Of a DNA stretch of 64,000 bases, positions 8,408 through 17,344 are shown one piece after another (positions within the stretch are counted from its first letter, which is position 1; every line of letters begins with the position of its first letter). A program made the position numbers and the translations under genes. The stretch comes from Kitasatospora sp. MAA4 (GTDB lineage: Bacteria > Actinomycetota > Actinomycetes > Streptomycetales > Streptomycetaceae). The notes under the pieces are model-generated. The model searched no databases. It worked only from the letters and a program-made list of their open reading frames with translations, and was not told the origin of the DNA. The DNA lies in contig NZ_JARZAI010000026.1 in NCBI RefSeq assembly GCF_029893355.1, positions 49,326-113,325 on the forward strand. The letters are read 5' to 3'.

Positions 8408-9385
8408 GTGAGCGGGATCACGACGTCGGGTGAGAAGAAACTGAAGCTCTTCTCCGGCCGTGCCCACCCCGAGCTGGCGAAGGAGGTTGCCGCGGCCCTG
8501 GGCACCGAACTCGTCCCGACCAAGGCGTACGACTTCGCCAACGGAGAGATCTACGTCCGCTTCCTGGACTCCGCCCGTGGTGCGGACTGCTTCGTGATGC
8601 AGAGCCACACGGCTCCCATCAATCAGTGGATCATGGAGCAGTTGATCATGATCGATGCTCTGAAGCGGGCCTCCGCCCGGAGCATCACCGCGATCCTGCC
8701 CTTCTACGGGTACGCCCGGCAGGACAAGAAGCACCTCGGCCGCGAGCCCATCTCGGCCCGCCTGGTCGCCGACCTGCTGGCCCAGGCCGGCGCCGACCGG
8801 ATCATGGCCGTGGACCTGCACACCGCGCAGATCCAGGGCTTCTTCTCCGGCCCGGTGGACCACCTGTTCGCGCTGCCGATGCTCTGCGACTACGTCGGTG
8901 AGCGGGTCGACCGCGACAAGCTGACCATCGTCTCGCCGGACGCCGGCCGGGTGAAGGTCGCCGACCAGTGGTGCGACCGCCTGGACGCGCCGCTGGCGAT
9001 CATCCACAAGCGCCGCGACACCAGCCAGGCCAACACCATCCTCTCCGCCGAGGTGGTCGGTGACGTCAAGGGCCGGGTCTGCGTCCTGGTCGACGACATG
9101 ATCGACACGGCCGGCACGATCTGCGCCGCCGCCGACGCGCTCTTCGAGAACGGCGCCGCGGACGTCATCGTGGCCGCCACCCACGGTGTGCTCTCCGGCC
9201 CCGCCGCGGACCGGCTGAAGAACTCCCGGGTGAGCGAGTTCGTCTTCACCAACACCCTGCCGACCCCCGCCGAGCTGCAGCTCGACAAGGTCACCACGCT
9301 CTCCATCGCCCCGTCGATCGCCGCCGCGATCCGCGAGGTCTTCGAGGAGGGCTCGGTCACCAGCCTCTTCGAGGGCGTGCACTGA
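8408..9385 (+). CDS. prs: Ribose-phosphate pyrophosphokinase
   Basis: It makes PRPP from ribose-5-phosphate and ATP for purine, pyrimidine, histidine and tryptophan synthesis. The 325 residues include the conserved loop YGYARQDKKHLGREPIS, the metal-binding VDLHTAQIQGFF and the PRPP-binding loop VLVDDMIDTAGT. The GTG at 8408 follows GAGGAG. A strong hairpin follows the stop. Coupling with glmU may coordinate nucleotide-sugar supply, but the 205-base gap leaves room for a separate promoter. Confidence 0.96.
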   Translation: MSGITTSGEKKLKLFSGRAHPELAKEVAAALGTELVPTKAYDFANGEIYVRFLDSARGADCFVMQSHTAPINQWIMEQLIMIDALKRASARSITAILPFYGYARQDKKHLGREPISARLVADLLAQAGADRIMAVDLHTAQIQGFFSGPVDHLFALPMLCDYVGERVDRDKLTIVSPDAGRVKVADQWCDRLDAPLAIIHKRRDTSQANTILSAEVVGDVKGRVCVLVDDMIDTAGTICAAADALFENGAADVIVAATHGVLSGPAADRLKNSRVSEFVFTNTLPTPAELQLDKVTTLSIAPSIAAAIREVFEEGSVTSLFEGVH

Positions 9386-9404
9386 TCGACTGACCCATCG
9401 TCAG

Positions 9405-9452
9405 ATCGGCCCCGCTCCTTGCTCCCTGTGGGGGGTACGGAGCGGGGCCGAT
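9405..9452 (+). terminator. Intrinsic terminator after prs
   Basis: A perfect 14-bp stem, ATCGGCCCCGCTCC (9405-9418) with its complement at 9439-9452, followed by TTTC. It lies 19 bases after the prs stop. Confidence 0.8.
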
Positions 9453-9709
9453 TTCACGGTTGACGACTGGTGCGGTTAGACTCGTGAGACTGCTCGGCGA
9501 GGGAAGCCGTGCGCCCATTCGGGTGCCAGCCTCCGTGATCGACGCGCTGCCGCAGCCGGGACGACCGGTTGTCGGCAGAGTCGTCCGCCGCCGAGCGACC
9601 CCCCCAACATTCTTGAGGGTGTGGTCCCGGCGGCTTCTGGCTTTCCGGGCCTCGTATGACCACCGTACGAGTGCTGCACCCCCGCGTCAGTCCCACGAGG
9701 AGTGCAGTC
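9453..9709 (+). other. Long leader / intergenic region upstream of rplY
   Basis: There is no credible reading frame between the prs terminator and the L25 start. A TAGACT box at 9477-9482, with TTCACG 18 bases before it, could be a sigma-70-type promoter. That would give an untranslated leader of about 220 bases with several short GC-rich dyads. I recognise no known RNA family in it. Confidence 0.4.
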
Positions 9710-10300
9710 GTGTCCGAGATCCGCCTTGCCGCCGAGCCCCGCAACGAGTTCGGCAAGGGTGCCGCCCGTCGTGCACGCCGCGCCGGCTTCGTCCCCGGTG
9801 TCGTCTACGGTCACGGCCACGCTCCGGTTCACCTGAACCTGCCGAGCCACGCCCTGATGATGGCGCTCAAGACCCCGAACGCCCTGCTGGTCGTCCCGAT
9901 CGAGGGCAAGGACGAGTTCGTCCTGCCGAAGGCCGTCCAGCGTGAGGCCATCAAGCGTTCGATCGAGCACGTCGACCTGCTGCTGGTGAAGCGCGGCGAG
10001 ACCGTCTCGGTCGAGATCCCGGTGCTGACCGAGGGCGAGCTGGCCCCGGGCGGCAACCTGGTCGAGCACGTCCTGAACAACCTCCCGGTCGAGGCCGAGG
10101 CCACCCACCTGCCCGAGTCCGTCACGGTCTCGATCCAGGGCCTGGAGGCCGGTGCCTCCATCCTCGCCGGTGACATCGTCCTCCCCAAGGGCACCAAGCT
10201 GGGTGTCGAGGCCGACACCGTCGTGCTGCAGGTCATCGGCGCCCAGGCCTCGCAGGCCGACGCGGACGCCGAGGCCGCGGACGAGGCCGCGAGCGCCTGA
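9710..10300 (+). CDS. rplY: Ribosomal protein L25, general stress (CTC) type
   Basis: A 5S rRNA-binding protein of the large subunit in its long form. The N-terminal L25 domain (IRLAAEPRNEFGKGAARRAR, about residues 3-95) is followed by the CTC beta domain, which continues to the acidic Ala-rich tail (total 196 residues). The GTG at 9710 follows CGAGGAG, whereas the in-frame ATG upstream has no ribosome binding site. It is flanked by prs and pth, a conserved order, and is closed by a very strong terminator, so it is probably transcribed on its own. Confidence 0.94.
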   Translation: MSEIRLAAEPRNEFGKGAARRARRAGFVPGVVYGHGHAPVHLNLPSHALMMALKTPNALLVVPIEGKDEFVLPKAVQREAIKRSIEHVDLLLVKRGETVSVEIPVLTEGELAPGGNLVEHVLNNLPVEAEATHLPESVTVSIQGLEAGASILAGDIVLPKGTKLGVEADTVVLQVIGAQASQADADAEAADEAASA

Positions 10301-10314
10301 GTCCCGGTGTGACC

Positions 10315-10362
10315 TGCCGCTGCCCCGGCTCCCCCCTTGTGGTGGGAGCCGGGGCAGCGGCA
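10315..10362 (+). terminator. Strong hairpin terminator after rplY
   Basis: A 19-bp perfect stem (10315-10333 with 10344-10362) and a 10-base loop, 14 bases after the L25 stop. There is no T-tract, as is common in Streptomyces. Confidence 0.8.
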
Positions 10363-10401
10363 CGTCCGGGATGATGTCGGTGAGCCGCAGGAGGAGGACG
10401 C

Positions 10402-10983
10402 GTGAGTGACGACGAGTACACAGGGCCCTGGCTGATCGCCGGTCTGGGCAACCCGGGGGAGGGCTACGCCCGCAACCGGCACAACATCGGGTTCATGGTC
10501 GTCGACCTGTTGGCCCAGCGGATCGGGGCGAAGTTCAAGACCCACAAGAGCCGGGCCCAGATCGCCGAGGGCCGGTTGGCCGGGCAGCGGGTGGTTCTCA
10601 CAAAGCCCATGACCTTCATGAACCTCTCGGGCGGCCCGGTGACCGCGCTGCGCGACTTCTACAAGGCGCCCACCAGCGCGATCGTGGCGGTCCACGACGA
10701 GCTGGACATCGACTACGCGACCCTGCGGCTCAAGCTCGGCGGCGGCGACAACGGCCACAACGGCCTGAAGTCGATCACCAAGTCGCTCGGCCCCGGCTAC
10801 TACCGGGTGCGCTGCGGCGTGGGCCGTCCGCCGGGCCGGATGGAGGTCGCGGACTTTGTCCTCAAGGACTTCTCCTCGGCCGAGCGCAAGGAGCTCGACT
10901 GGTTCGTGGACCGGTCGGCCGACGCGGTCGAGGCGCTGCTGTCGGAGGGCCTGGAACGGGCCCAGGGCACCTACAACACCTGA
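10402..10983 (+). CDS. pth: Peptidyl-tRNA hydrolase
   Basis: Pth releases peptides from peptidyl-tRNA dropped by the ribosome. The 193-residue protein carries GLGNPGEGYARNRHNIGF (about residues 14-31), whose His is the catalytic base, then TFMNLSGG and the HDELDI segment with GGGDNGHNGLKSI. The GTG at 10402 follows AGGAGGAGG. The next gene begins about 117 bases downstream with no overlap. It is an ordinary housekeeping gene. Confidence 0.96.
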   Translation: MSDDEYTGPWLIAGLGNPGEGYARNRHNIGFMVVDLLAQRIGAKFKTHKSRAQIAEGRLAGQRVVLTKPMTFMNLSGGPVTALRDFYKAPTSAIVAVHDELDIDYATLRLKLGGGDNGHNGLKSITKSLGPGYYRVRCGVGRPPGRMEVADFVLKDFSSAERKELDWFVDRSADAVEALLSEGLERAQGTYNT

Positions 10984-11099
10984 GGCTCTGCGTTCCCTGT
11001 GACGGGTGTGACAACAGTCGTACAACTCTTCCCCGCAGCCCCTGATCCGATGGCCGGCGGTCCCTGCGGATCGGGTACGGTCAAGCCGGACTTTGGGAG

Positions 11100-11822
11100 A
11101 TGGGGGCGCTGGTGGGCGCAGGGCAGTTGCGGTGGCGTACGGCCTGGACGGCCGGGGGTTGGCTGCTGACGATCAGTGGGGCCCTGCTGGCGGGAGCGTC
11201 GTTCGCGGCCGCCGACGCGCTCCCCTCGGCGAGCCCCTCGCCCTCCGGCGCGGGCGGCCAGGCCACCGTCACGGCCCCCGCGCCGCCGCCCTCGGCGCCC
11301 GGTCCCAGCGATGCACCCGGGGGTCCGGCCGCCGGCGGTTCGCTGCCGGCCGTCCCACCGCCGTCCGCCACGGCCACCGCCTCGCCGTCCTGCCCGCCGG
11401 CGCCGAGCGACTCGCCCTCCGAGGCGGCCTCGGCCGCGCGCTCCGGCTCTCCCGTCCCGACGCCGTCCGCCACGGCCGAACCCAGCGGCTGCCCCACCTC
11501 GCCGACGCCCTCGCCCTCCGCCTCGGCCAGCACCACCCGGGTCGCGATGGCCGGGACGGGCGGCTCGCGCGGCTCCGGCCGCGGGCACCGGGCGGACCCG
11601 GAGGTGAGCGCGGTCAGCGCCCAGCTGGCCGACACCCCGCAGGTCTCGCCCTCGGCCACCGCGCAGGGTGGACCGACCGCCACCGTGCTCGCCGGCAGCT
11701 TCATCGGCAACCTGGGCGGCGACGCGGGCCTGTTCGCGGTCGGTGGCGGCCTGCTGGTCGCCGGCGGCGGCGGCGCGCTCTGGCTGAAGCGCCGCCACAA
11801 GGGCAAGCCCGCCGCACACTGA
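11100..11822 (+). CDS. Secreted Pro/Ser/Thr-rich protein with a C-terminal membrane anchor
   Basis: I recognise no enzyme family. The 240 residues begin with a basic/hydrophobic signal (WRTAWTAGGWLLTISGALLAG) ending near AAADA. About 130 residues rich in Pro, Ser, Ala and Thr follow, typical of an extended cell-wall-spanning stretch. A C-terminal hydrophobic segment (LFAVGGGLLVAGGGGALWL) then ends in the basic tail KRRHKGKPAAH. That layout resembles sortase substrates, but no LPxTG or LAxTG motif is visible. The ATG at 11100 has GGGAG immediately abutting it, so a GTG four codons later is a credible alternative start. It lies between pth and the XRE/DUF397 pair and is probably independent. 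Confidence 0.6.
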   Translation: MGALVGAGQLRWRTAWTAGGWLLTISGALLAGASFAAADALPSASPSPSGAGGQATVTAPAPPPSAPGPSDAPGGPAAGGSLPAVPPPSATATASPSCPPAPSDSPSEAASAARSGSPVPTPSATAEPSGCPTSPTPSPSASASTTRVAMAGTGGSRGSGRGHRADPEVSAVSAQLADTPQVSPSATAQGGPTATVLAGSFIGNLGGDAGLFAVGGGLLVAGGGGALWLKRRHKGKPAAH

Positions 11823-11942
11823 CGCAGGGTCACTCTTTGCGGGTGAATAGTTGCGTTCTGTGCCCACGGGCCGCTGGGTGTGCTTACGCTCGCTGCAACG
11901 AGAGCGGGCAGCAGCGGTTCTGCGGTGCAGAGGAGCCATGCC

Positions 11943-12788
11943 ATGAGCAACGGCGGTGCGGCCAAGGGGTACGGACGGTTCAGGATCGGCTGGGAGTTCT
12001 TCGGCACGGAGCTGAAGCGCTGCCGGGAGGCCGTCGGGATGTCGCAGGACGACCTGGGGCGGCGGGTGTTCTGCTCCGGCGCGTACATCGGCCAGATCGA
12101 GAACGCCTCGCGCAAGCCGCAACTGGACCTGGCCGAGCGGATCGACCAGGTGTTGGCGACGGGCGGGCTGCTCGGGCGGATGTGCAAGGAGCTGATCAAC
12201 AAGTCGCCGTTCGCGTCCTACTTCGCCGAGGCTGCGGAGTTGCAGGCGCGGGCGTCGACGATCTGCCAGTTCTCGCCACTGCTCGTGCCGGGCCTGTTGC
12301 AGACCGAGGAGTACGCCCGGGCGGTGACCCGCGCGGCGCGGCCGTTCCAGTCGGCGGAGGACACGGAGGACTGGGTACGCAACCGGCTGGAGCGGGCGCG
12401 GCTGCTCCAGGGGCCGGACGCGCCGGAGTACTGGACGATCCTGGACGAGGGAGTGCTTCGGCGCCCGGTCGGCGGCAGGGCGGCGATGGCCCGCCAGCTG
12501 GACCATCTCGCCGAAGTCGCCGAGCGGGACCGGGTGCTGATCCAGGTGCTGCCGTTCTCCGCCGGGGCGCACGCCCTGATGGACGGCAGCCTGATGCTGA
12601 TGACCTTCGAGGACGCGCCGCCGGTGGGCTATGCCGAGAGCGTGGACAGCGGCCAACTGCTGGACGAACCGGCGGTGGTGAAGCGCTGTGAAGCGGCCTA
12701 CGATCTTGCTCGGGCCGCCGCTCTGCCGCCGGAGGCGGCCCTGGCCCTGATTCGCTCGGTGGCGAAGGAGTACAGAGATGGGTGCTGA
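11943..12788 (+). CDS. XRE-family regulator of the Scr1/DUF5753 type
   Basis: A 281-residue protein. The N-terminal XRE helix-turn-helix (about residues 17-80) reads LKRCREAVGMSQDDLGRRVF, then YIGQIENASRKPQLDLAERI. A C-terminal DUF5753 domain follows (VPGLLQTEEYARAV, WTILDEGVLRRPVGG, IQVLPFSAGAHALMDGS). Proteins of this class are very numerous in Streptomyces and are usually paired with a small DUF397 protein, as in the WhiJ system. GAGGAG seven bases upstream supports the ATG at 11943. The gene overlaps the DUF397 gene by 11 bases. The target is unknown. Confidence 0.9.
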   Translation: MSNGGAAKGYGRFRIGWEFFGTELKRCREAVGMSQDDLGRRVFCSGAYIGQIENASRKPQLDLAERIDQVLATGGLLGRMCKELINKSPFASYFAEAAELQARASTICQFSPLLVPGLLQTEEYARAVTRAARPFQSAEDTEDWVRNRLERARLLQGPDAPEYWTILDEGVLRRPVGGRAAMARQLDHLAEVAERDRVLIQVLPFSAGAHALMDGSLMLMTFEDAPPVGYAESVDSGQLLDEPAVVKRCEAAYDLARAAALPPEAALALIRSVAKEYRDGC

Positions 12789-12996
12789 ACAGTACGACCT
12801 GAGTGGTGCGCGGTGGCGCAAGTCCAGCTTCAGCGGGGGGAACAACAACGACTGCGTCGAGGTGGCCGACGGCTTCGCCGGGGTGCTGCCGGTGCGCGAT
12901 TCCAAGGATCCGCACGGGCCGGCGCTGGTGTTCCGCGCCGAGGCGTGGCGGGCGTTCGTGGCGGGCGTCCGCGAGGGCGACTTCTCCGGCTGCTGA
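12778..12996 (+). CDS. DUF397 small protein
   Basis: A 72-residue protein with the DUF397 signature WRKSSFSGGNNNDCVEVAD, then VLPVRDSKDPHGPALVF and WRAFVAGVREGDF. DUF397 partners are thought to modulate the DNA binding of the neighbouring XRE/DUF5753 regulator in developmental switches. The 11-base overlap with that gene implies translational coupling. A 21-bp hairpin follows the stop. Confidence 0.9.
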   Translation: MGAEQYDLSGARWRKSSFSGGNNNDCVEVADGFAGVLPVRDSKDPHGPALVFRAEAWRAFVAGVREGDFSGC

Positions 12997-13009
12997 CCGG
13001 CTTCTGACC

Positions 13010-13058
13010 GGCGGTACGACGGTGGCGGCCCACCCGGGGCCGCCACCGTCGTACCGCC
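13010..13058. terminator. Bidirectional terminator between DUF397 gene and ppc
   Basis: A perfect 21-bp stem (13010-13030 with 13038-13058) and a 7-base loop between the convergent DUF397 and ppc genes, where it can serve both strands. Confidence 0.85.
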
Positions 13059-13064
13059 TTCCGG

Positions 13065-15866
13065 TCAGCCGGTGTTGCGCAGGCCGGCGGCGATGCCGTT
13101 GACGGTCAGCAGCAGCGCGCGGGCGCGCAGCGGGTCCTCGGGCAGGCCCGCCGCGACGTCCTCGCGCTGGCGGCGGAGCAGCGCCACCTGGAGGTAGGAG
13201 ATCGGGTCCAGGTAGGCGTCGCGGACCGTGAAGGTCTGCTTCAACACGTCGTTCGACTCCAGGAGTTCGCTCTCACCGGTGAGGCGGAGCACTTCCTTGA
13301 GGGTGAGGTCGTGCTCGGCGGTGATCTGGTCGAACACGTGGCGCAGCTCGTCCGGCACCAGGGTCTCGACGTAGTGCCGGGCGATCCGCAGGTCGGTCTT
13401 GGCCAGCGTCATCGCGACGTTGGACAGGAAGTTCCGGAAGAAGTGCCAGCTGCCGTGCATCTCGTCCATCACGTCGCCCAGGCCCGCCTCGCGGGCGGCG
13501 GCCAGGCCGGAGCCGACGCCGTACCAGCCGGGGACGATCTGGCGGGACTGGGTCCAGCCGAAGACCCACGGGATGGCCCGCAGGCCGTCCAGGCCCGCGC
13601 CGGAGTCCGGGCGGCGGGACGGGCGCGAGCCCAGGTGCAGCGAGGCGAGCTGGTCGACCGGGGTGGCCGCGAAGAAGTACTTCGGCAGGTCCTCCTGCTC
13701 GACCAGCGCTCGGTAGGCGGTGTGCGCCGCCTCGGAGACCTGGTCCATCGCGGCGTCCCAGCGGGCCAGCTCCTCGGGGGCCTGGCGCGGCGAGGTGTGC
13801 AGCGCGGAGGCAGCCAGCGTGGCGGAGAGGGTCAGCTCCAGGTTCTCCCGGGCGAGCGAGGGGAGCAGGTACTTGTCGGAGATCACCTCGCCCTGCTCGG
13901 TCACCTTGATCTCGCCCTCCAGGGTGCCCCAGGGCTGGGCGAGGATCGCCTCGTGCGAGGGGCCGCCGCCGCGGCCGACCGTGCCACCGCGGCCGTGGAA
14001 GAGCCGCAGCCGGATGCCGTAGCGGTGGGCCACGTCGCGCAGTCGGCGCTGGGCGCGGTGGATCTCCCACTGGGAGGTGGTGATGCCGCCGAACTTGGAG
14101 GAGTCCGAGTAGCCGAGCATGACCTCCTGGACGTCCCCGCGCAGCGAGACCAGCAGGCGGTAGGACGGGTCGGAGAGCATCTCGTCGAGGATCCGGTCGG
14201 CCTGCTGGAGCTCGTCGGTGGTCTCCAGCAGCGGCACGATGCCGATGGTGGCGATCCCGGCGTGCAGGTCGATCAGGCCGGCCTCGCGGGCCAGCACGGT
14301 GGCGGCGAAGACGTCGTCCGCGCCCTGGCACATCGAGATGATGTAGCTCTCGACGATCTCGTCGCCGAACCGCTCGAAGCCCTCGCGGATGGTGTTGAAG
14401 ACGCCCAGCGTCTTGGTGCCGGCGGCGTCCAGCGGGGCCGGGGTGGGCGCCAGCGGGCGGCGCGAGCGCAGCTCCTTGGCGAGCAGCTTCTGCCGGTACT
14501 CGCGCGGCATGTCGGCGTAGCGCCAGGCCTCCTCGCCGAGCCGGTCGAAGAGCTGGCCGAGCGCGTGGTGGTGCGCCTCGGCGTGCTCGCGGACGTCCAT
14601 GGTGGCCAGCTGGAGGCCGAACGCCTCGACCGTGCGGATCGCCCGGGCGAGCCGGCCGTCGGCGATCAGCTCGCCGCGGTGGCCGCGCAGCGAGTCCTGG
14701 ATGAGCTTGAGGTCGGAGATCAGCCCGCGGGTGCCGAGGTAGTCGCGGCCGGGCACGTGCGGGGTGCCGTTGGCGAGGCGCTCGCGGGTGTTCTCCAGCT
14801 TGAGCCGGACGCAGGTGGCCTTCAGGCGGTACGGCTCCTCGGCGTTCATCCGCTTGTAGCGCGGGCTGAGTTCGGGCAGCAGCGTGAGGTCGGCGTCCAG
14901 CGAGCTGAGCAGCTCGGCCGAGGCGCCGGCCAGGCGGACCGAGGTGGAGAGCGAGTTGCGCAGGTCGTCGACGGCGTCCAGGGCGTCCTTGATGCCGTAC
15001 TCGTGCTGGAGGTTGAGGACGTCCCAGGTGACCTGCGGGGTGACGTTGGGGTTGCCGTCCCGGTCGCCGCCGATCCAGCTGCCGAAGGTCAGCGGGCGGA
15101 CGCCGTCGGGCAGCGCCAGGCCGACCCGGGCCAGCTCCTCGTGCAGCTCCTCCAGCACCTCGGGGACGGCCTCGCGGTAGAGCTCGTCCAGGTAGTAGAC
15201 GGCGTTGCGGGCCTCGTCGGTGGGCTCGGGACGGGCGATCCGCAGCTCGTCGGTCTGCCAGAGCAGGTCGATCACCTCGGCGAGCCGGCGGTCGGCCGAG
15301 CGCTTGGCCGAGGAGTGCCGCACCGGGTCGGAGACGGAGAGGCCGGAGGCGACGTGCTCGCGGTGGATGCGCTCCAGCAGCTCGCCGATCCGGCGGAGCT
15401 TGTTGAGCACGCTGCGGCGGGCCGCCTCGGTGGGGTGCGCGGTGAAGACCGGGCGGACCGCCAGGTTGGCCAGGGTGTCCGCGAGGTGCTTGGGGTCCGC
15501 GTCGGCGAGCTGGTCGGCGGTCTGCGCCAGCAGCGAGCCCTCGCGGGCCCGGCGGGTGGCGAACTCGCGGCCGCGGTGGACCTGTTCGGTGACGTTGGCG
15601 AGGTGGAAGTAGGTGGAGAAGGCGCGGACGAGCTTGGCCGCGGTCTCCAGGTCGATCTCCGCGAGCAGCCGCGCGGCGGCCTCGCCGTCCGTGCGGGTCA
15701 GCCGGCGTACCTGTTCGACCAGGTCGAGGAGCTCCTGGCCCTCCTGGCGGACCAGCGTCTCGCCGAGCAGGTCGCCGAGTCTGCGGATGTCGGCGCGCAG
15801 GGCGGCATTGTCGGCGGCCGGATCGGCACTCGGGTGGTCGGCCGAGGTGGGGACCTGAGCGGTCAC
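13065..15866 (-). CDS. ppc: Phosphoenolpyruvate carboxylase
   Basis: An anaplerotic enzyme that carboxylates PEP to oxaloacetate. The start is the GTG at 15866 (preceded by AGGGAG), giving 933 residues. Catalytic motifs are present: VFTAHPTEA with the essential His, GYSDSSKFGG, and the Arg-rich loop FHGRGGTVGRGGGP. The C-terminus ends GLRNTG, matching the conserved family terminus (usually QNTG). The longer open frame upstream is an artefact of GC-rich sequence. It is monocistronic, with a hairpin downstream. Confidence 0.96.
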   Translation of the reverse strand: MTAQVPTSADHPSADPAADNAALRADIRRLGDLLGETLVRQEGQELLDLVEQVRRLTRTDGEAAARLLAEIDLETAAKLVRAFSTYFHLANVTEQVHRGREFATRRAREGSLLAQTADQLADADPKHLADTLANLAVRPVFTAHPTEAARRSVLNKLRRIGELLERIHREHVASGLSVSDPVRHSSAKRSADRRLAEVIDLLWQTDELRIARPEPTDEARNAVYYLDELYREAVPEVLEELHEELARVGLALPDGVRPLTFGSWIGGDRDGNPNVTPQVTWDVLNLQHEYGIKDALDAVDDLRNSLSTSVRLAGASAELLSSLDADLTLLPELSPRYKRMNAEEPYRLKATCVRLKLENTRERLANGTPHVPGRDYLGTRGLISDLKLIQDSLRGHRGELIADGRLARAIRTVEAFGLQLATMDVREHAEAHHHALGQLFDRLGEEAWRYADMPREYRQKLLAKELRSRRPLAPTPAPLDAAGTKTLGVFNTIREGFERFGDEIVESYIISMCQGADDVFAATVLAREAGLIDLHAGIATIGIVPLLETTDELQQADRILDEMLSDPSYRLLVSLRGDVQEVMLGYSDSSKFGGITTSQWEIHRAQRRLRDVAHRYGIRLRLFHGRGGTVGRGGGPSHEAILAQPWGTLEGEIKVTEQGEVISDKYLLPSLARENLELTLSATLAASALHTSPRQAPEELARWDAAMDQVSEAAHTAYRALVEQEDLPKYFFAATPVDQLASLHLGSRPSRRPDSGAGLDGLRAIPWVFGWTQSRQIVPGWYGVGSGLAAAREAGLGDVMDEMHGSWHFFRNFLSNVAMTLAKTDLRIARHYVETLVPDELRHVFDQITAEHDLTLKEVLRLTGESELLESNDVLKQTFTVRDAYLDPISYLQVALLRRQREDVAAGLPEDPLRARALLLTVNGIAAGLRNTG

Positions 15867-16053
15867 GGCTGGCTCCCTGGGAAGGTGGGGTTCGGCAACG
15901 ACGGACCGCGCTGTCCGACCGGACCAATATAGGTCGGACGGTGGTCTGGACCGTGGCAGTGGCCGGATGCCGGACAGAAGTCGGCCGGGTGGGGTTGCCC
16001 CGGTCGGAAGAACTCGGTGGGGCGGGAGGGGCGGCTCGCTTAGGCTGTCCCCC

Positions 16054-17325
16054 ATGAGCATGTCGCCAGGGGAGGGCGCGTCGGCCCGCGGCTTGTGGTG
16101 GTGGGAGCGGCGGCGAAGCGCGCTCCTCGACGGAGTCCTGGCCGCGCTGGCCGCACTGGAGTGCGCGGTGGGCGCCTCCTCGTTCTTCGGCGCCCGCCTG
16201 CACCTGGGCGCGGCGGCGGTCGTGCCGGCCATGGTGATCGGCGCGCTGGGCGGCGGGTCGCTGCTGGTGCGGCGGCGCTGGCCGGCGGTGCCGGTGCTGG
16301 TGTCGATGGCCCTGGTGCCCGGGCTGTTCGGGATCGTGCTGCTGGTGGTCTCGCTCTACACGCTGGCGGCCACCTGGACCTGGCCGTCCCGGCGCGGGCG
16401 GGTGCTGGTGCTCTCCTCGGTGGTCTTCGTGGAGACCCTCGGGATGGTGCTCTTCTCGCTGCTCACCATCGAGCCCAAACCCGGCGAGCCGCTGCCGGCG
16501 ACCTGGGTCTTCGTGCTGATCGCGGTGCTGGTGGCGGTCGGCCTGACCGTGCCGCCGGTGGTCACCGGGCTCTACATCGGGGCCCGGCGCCGACTGGTCG
16601 AGTCGCTGAAGGACCGCGCGCACGGGCTGGAGGCCGAGCTGGACCTGCTCGCCGAGCAGGCCCGCGAGCGCGCCCGCCGGGCCCGTCTGGAGGAGCGCAC
16701 CCGGATCGCCCGGGAGATGCACGACGTGGTGGCGCACCGGGTGAGCCTGATGGTGGTGCACGCCGGCGCGCTGGAGCGGATCGTCGCCAAGGACCCGGAG
16801 AAGGCGGCGCAGAGCGCCAAGCTGATGGCCGACACCGGGCGGCAGGCGCTGAACGAGCTGCGCGAGATCCTCGGGGTGCTGCGGATGAACGAGGACCCGG
16901 CGGTCGAGGCGCCGTCCGTGCTGGCCGAGCTGCCGCGGCTGGTCGACCAGTCGAAGGCGGCCGGGATGACCGTGTCGCTCACCGTCAGCGGGACCCGGCG
17001 TCCGTACCGGGGGGACGCCGAGCAGACCGCGTACCGGGTGGTCCAGGAGGGGCTGACCAACGCGCACAAGCACGCCGGCGGCGCGCGGGTCTCGGTGCTG
17101 CTGGCGTACCTGCCCAACGGTTTCCGGGTGGCGGTGCTGAACGACTGCCCGGGCGTCGCCGAGCAGGTGAAGCTGCCCAGCGGCGGCAACGGGCTGGTCG
17201 GGATGCGCGAGCGGGTGCTCGCGCTGGGCGGCAGCTTCCTGGCCGGGCCCGAGCAGGACGGCGGCTACCGGGTGGAGGCGCTGCTGCCGTCCCGGCTGGC
17301 GGTCTCCACGGATCGGCTGACCTGA
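16054..17325 (+). CDS. Orphan sensor histidine kinase (NarL/DesK class)
   Basis: A 423-residue kinase with about four membrane segments in residues 20-175, including VLVSMALVPGLFGIVLLVV and a second pair ending near GARRRL. A short coiled linker is followed by a HisKA_3 dimerisation helix with phospho-acceptor His223 (REMHDVVAHRVSLMVVHAG). The HATPase domain has the N box QEGLTNAHKHA and the G box NGLVGMRERV. No response regulator is adjacent; the nearest, at 3019, is 13 kb away. The ATG at 16054 lacks a ribosome binding site, but TAGGCT lies seven bases upstream, suggesting a leaderless message. Confidence 0.88.
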   Translation: MSMSPGEGASARGLWWWERRRSALLDGVLAALAALECAVGASSFFGARLHLGAAAVVPAMVIGALGGGSLLVRRRWPAVPVLVSMALVPGLFGIVLLVVSLYTLAATWTWPSRRGRVLVLSSVVFVETLGMVLFSLLTIEPKPGEPLPATWVFVLIAVLVAVGLTVPPVVTGLYIGARRRLVESLKDRAHGLEAELDLLAEQARERARRARLEERTRIAREMHDVVAHRVSLMVVHAGALERIVAKDPEKAAQSAKLMADTGRQALNELREILGVLRMNEDPAVEAPSVLAELPRLVDQSKAAGMTVSLTVSGTRRPYRGDAEQTAYRVVQEGLTNAHKHAGGARVSVLLAYLPNGFRVAVLNDCPGVAEQVKLPSGGNGLVGMRERVLALGGSFLAGPEQDGGYRVEALLPSRLAVSTDRLT

Positions 17326-17344
17326 AGCGCTCCTTGAGGGGCCG

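Noticed and set aside
11938..11946. Three-codon start-stop frame ATGCCATGA overlapping the XRE start
   Set aside because: A chance overlap of two ATGs with no evidence of function; the spacing from GAGGAG favours the second ATG.
13311..15932. 873-codon plus-strand frame over ppc
   Set aside because: It is the mirror frame of PEP carboxylase with Val/Gln/Arg-rich shadow composition; ppc motifs are unambiguous on the other strand.
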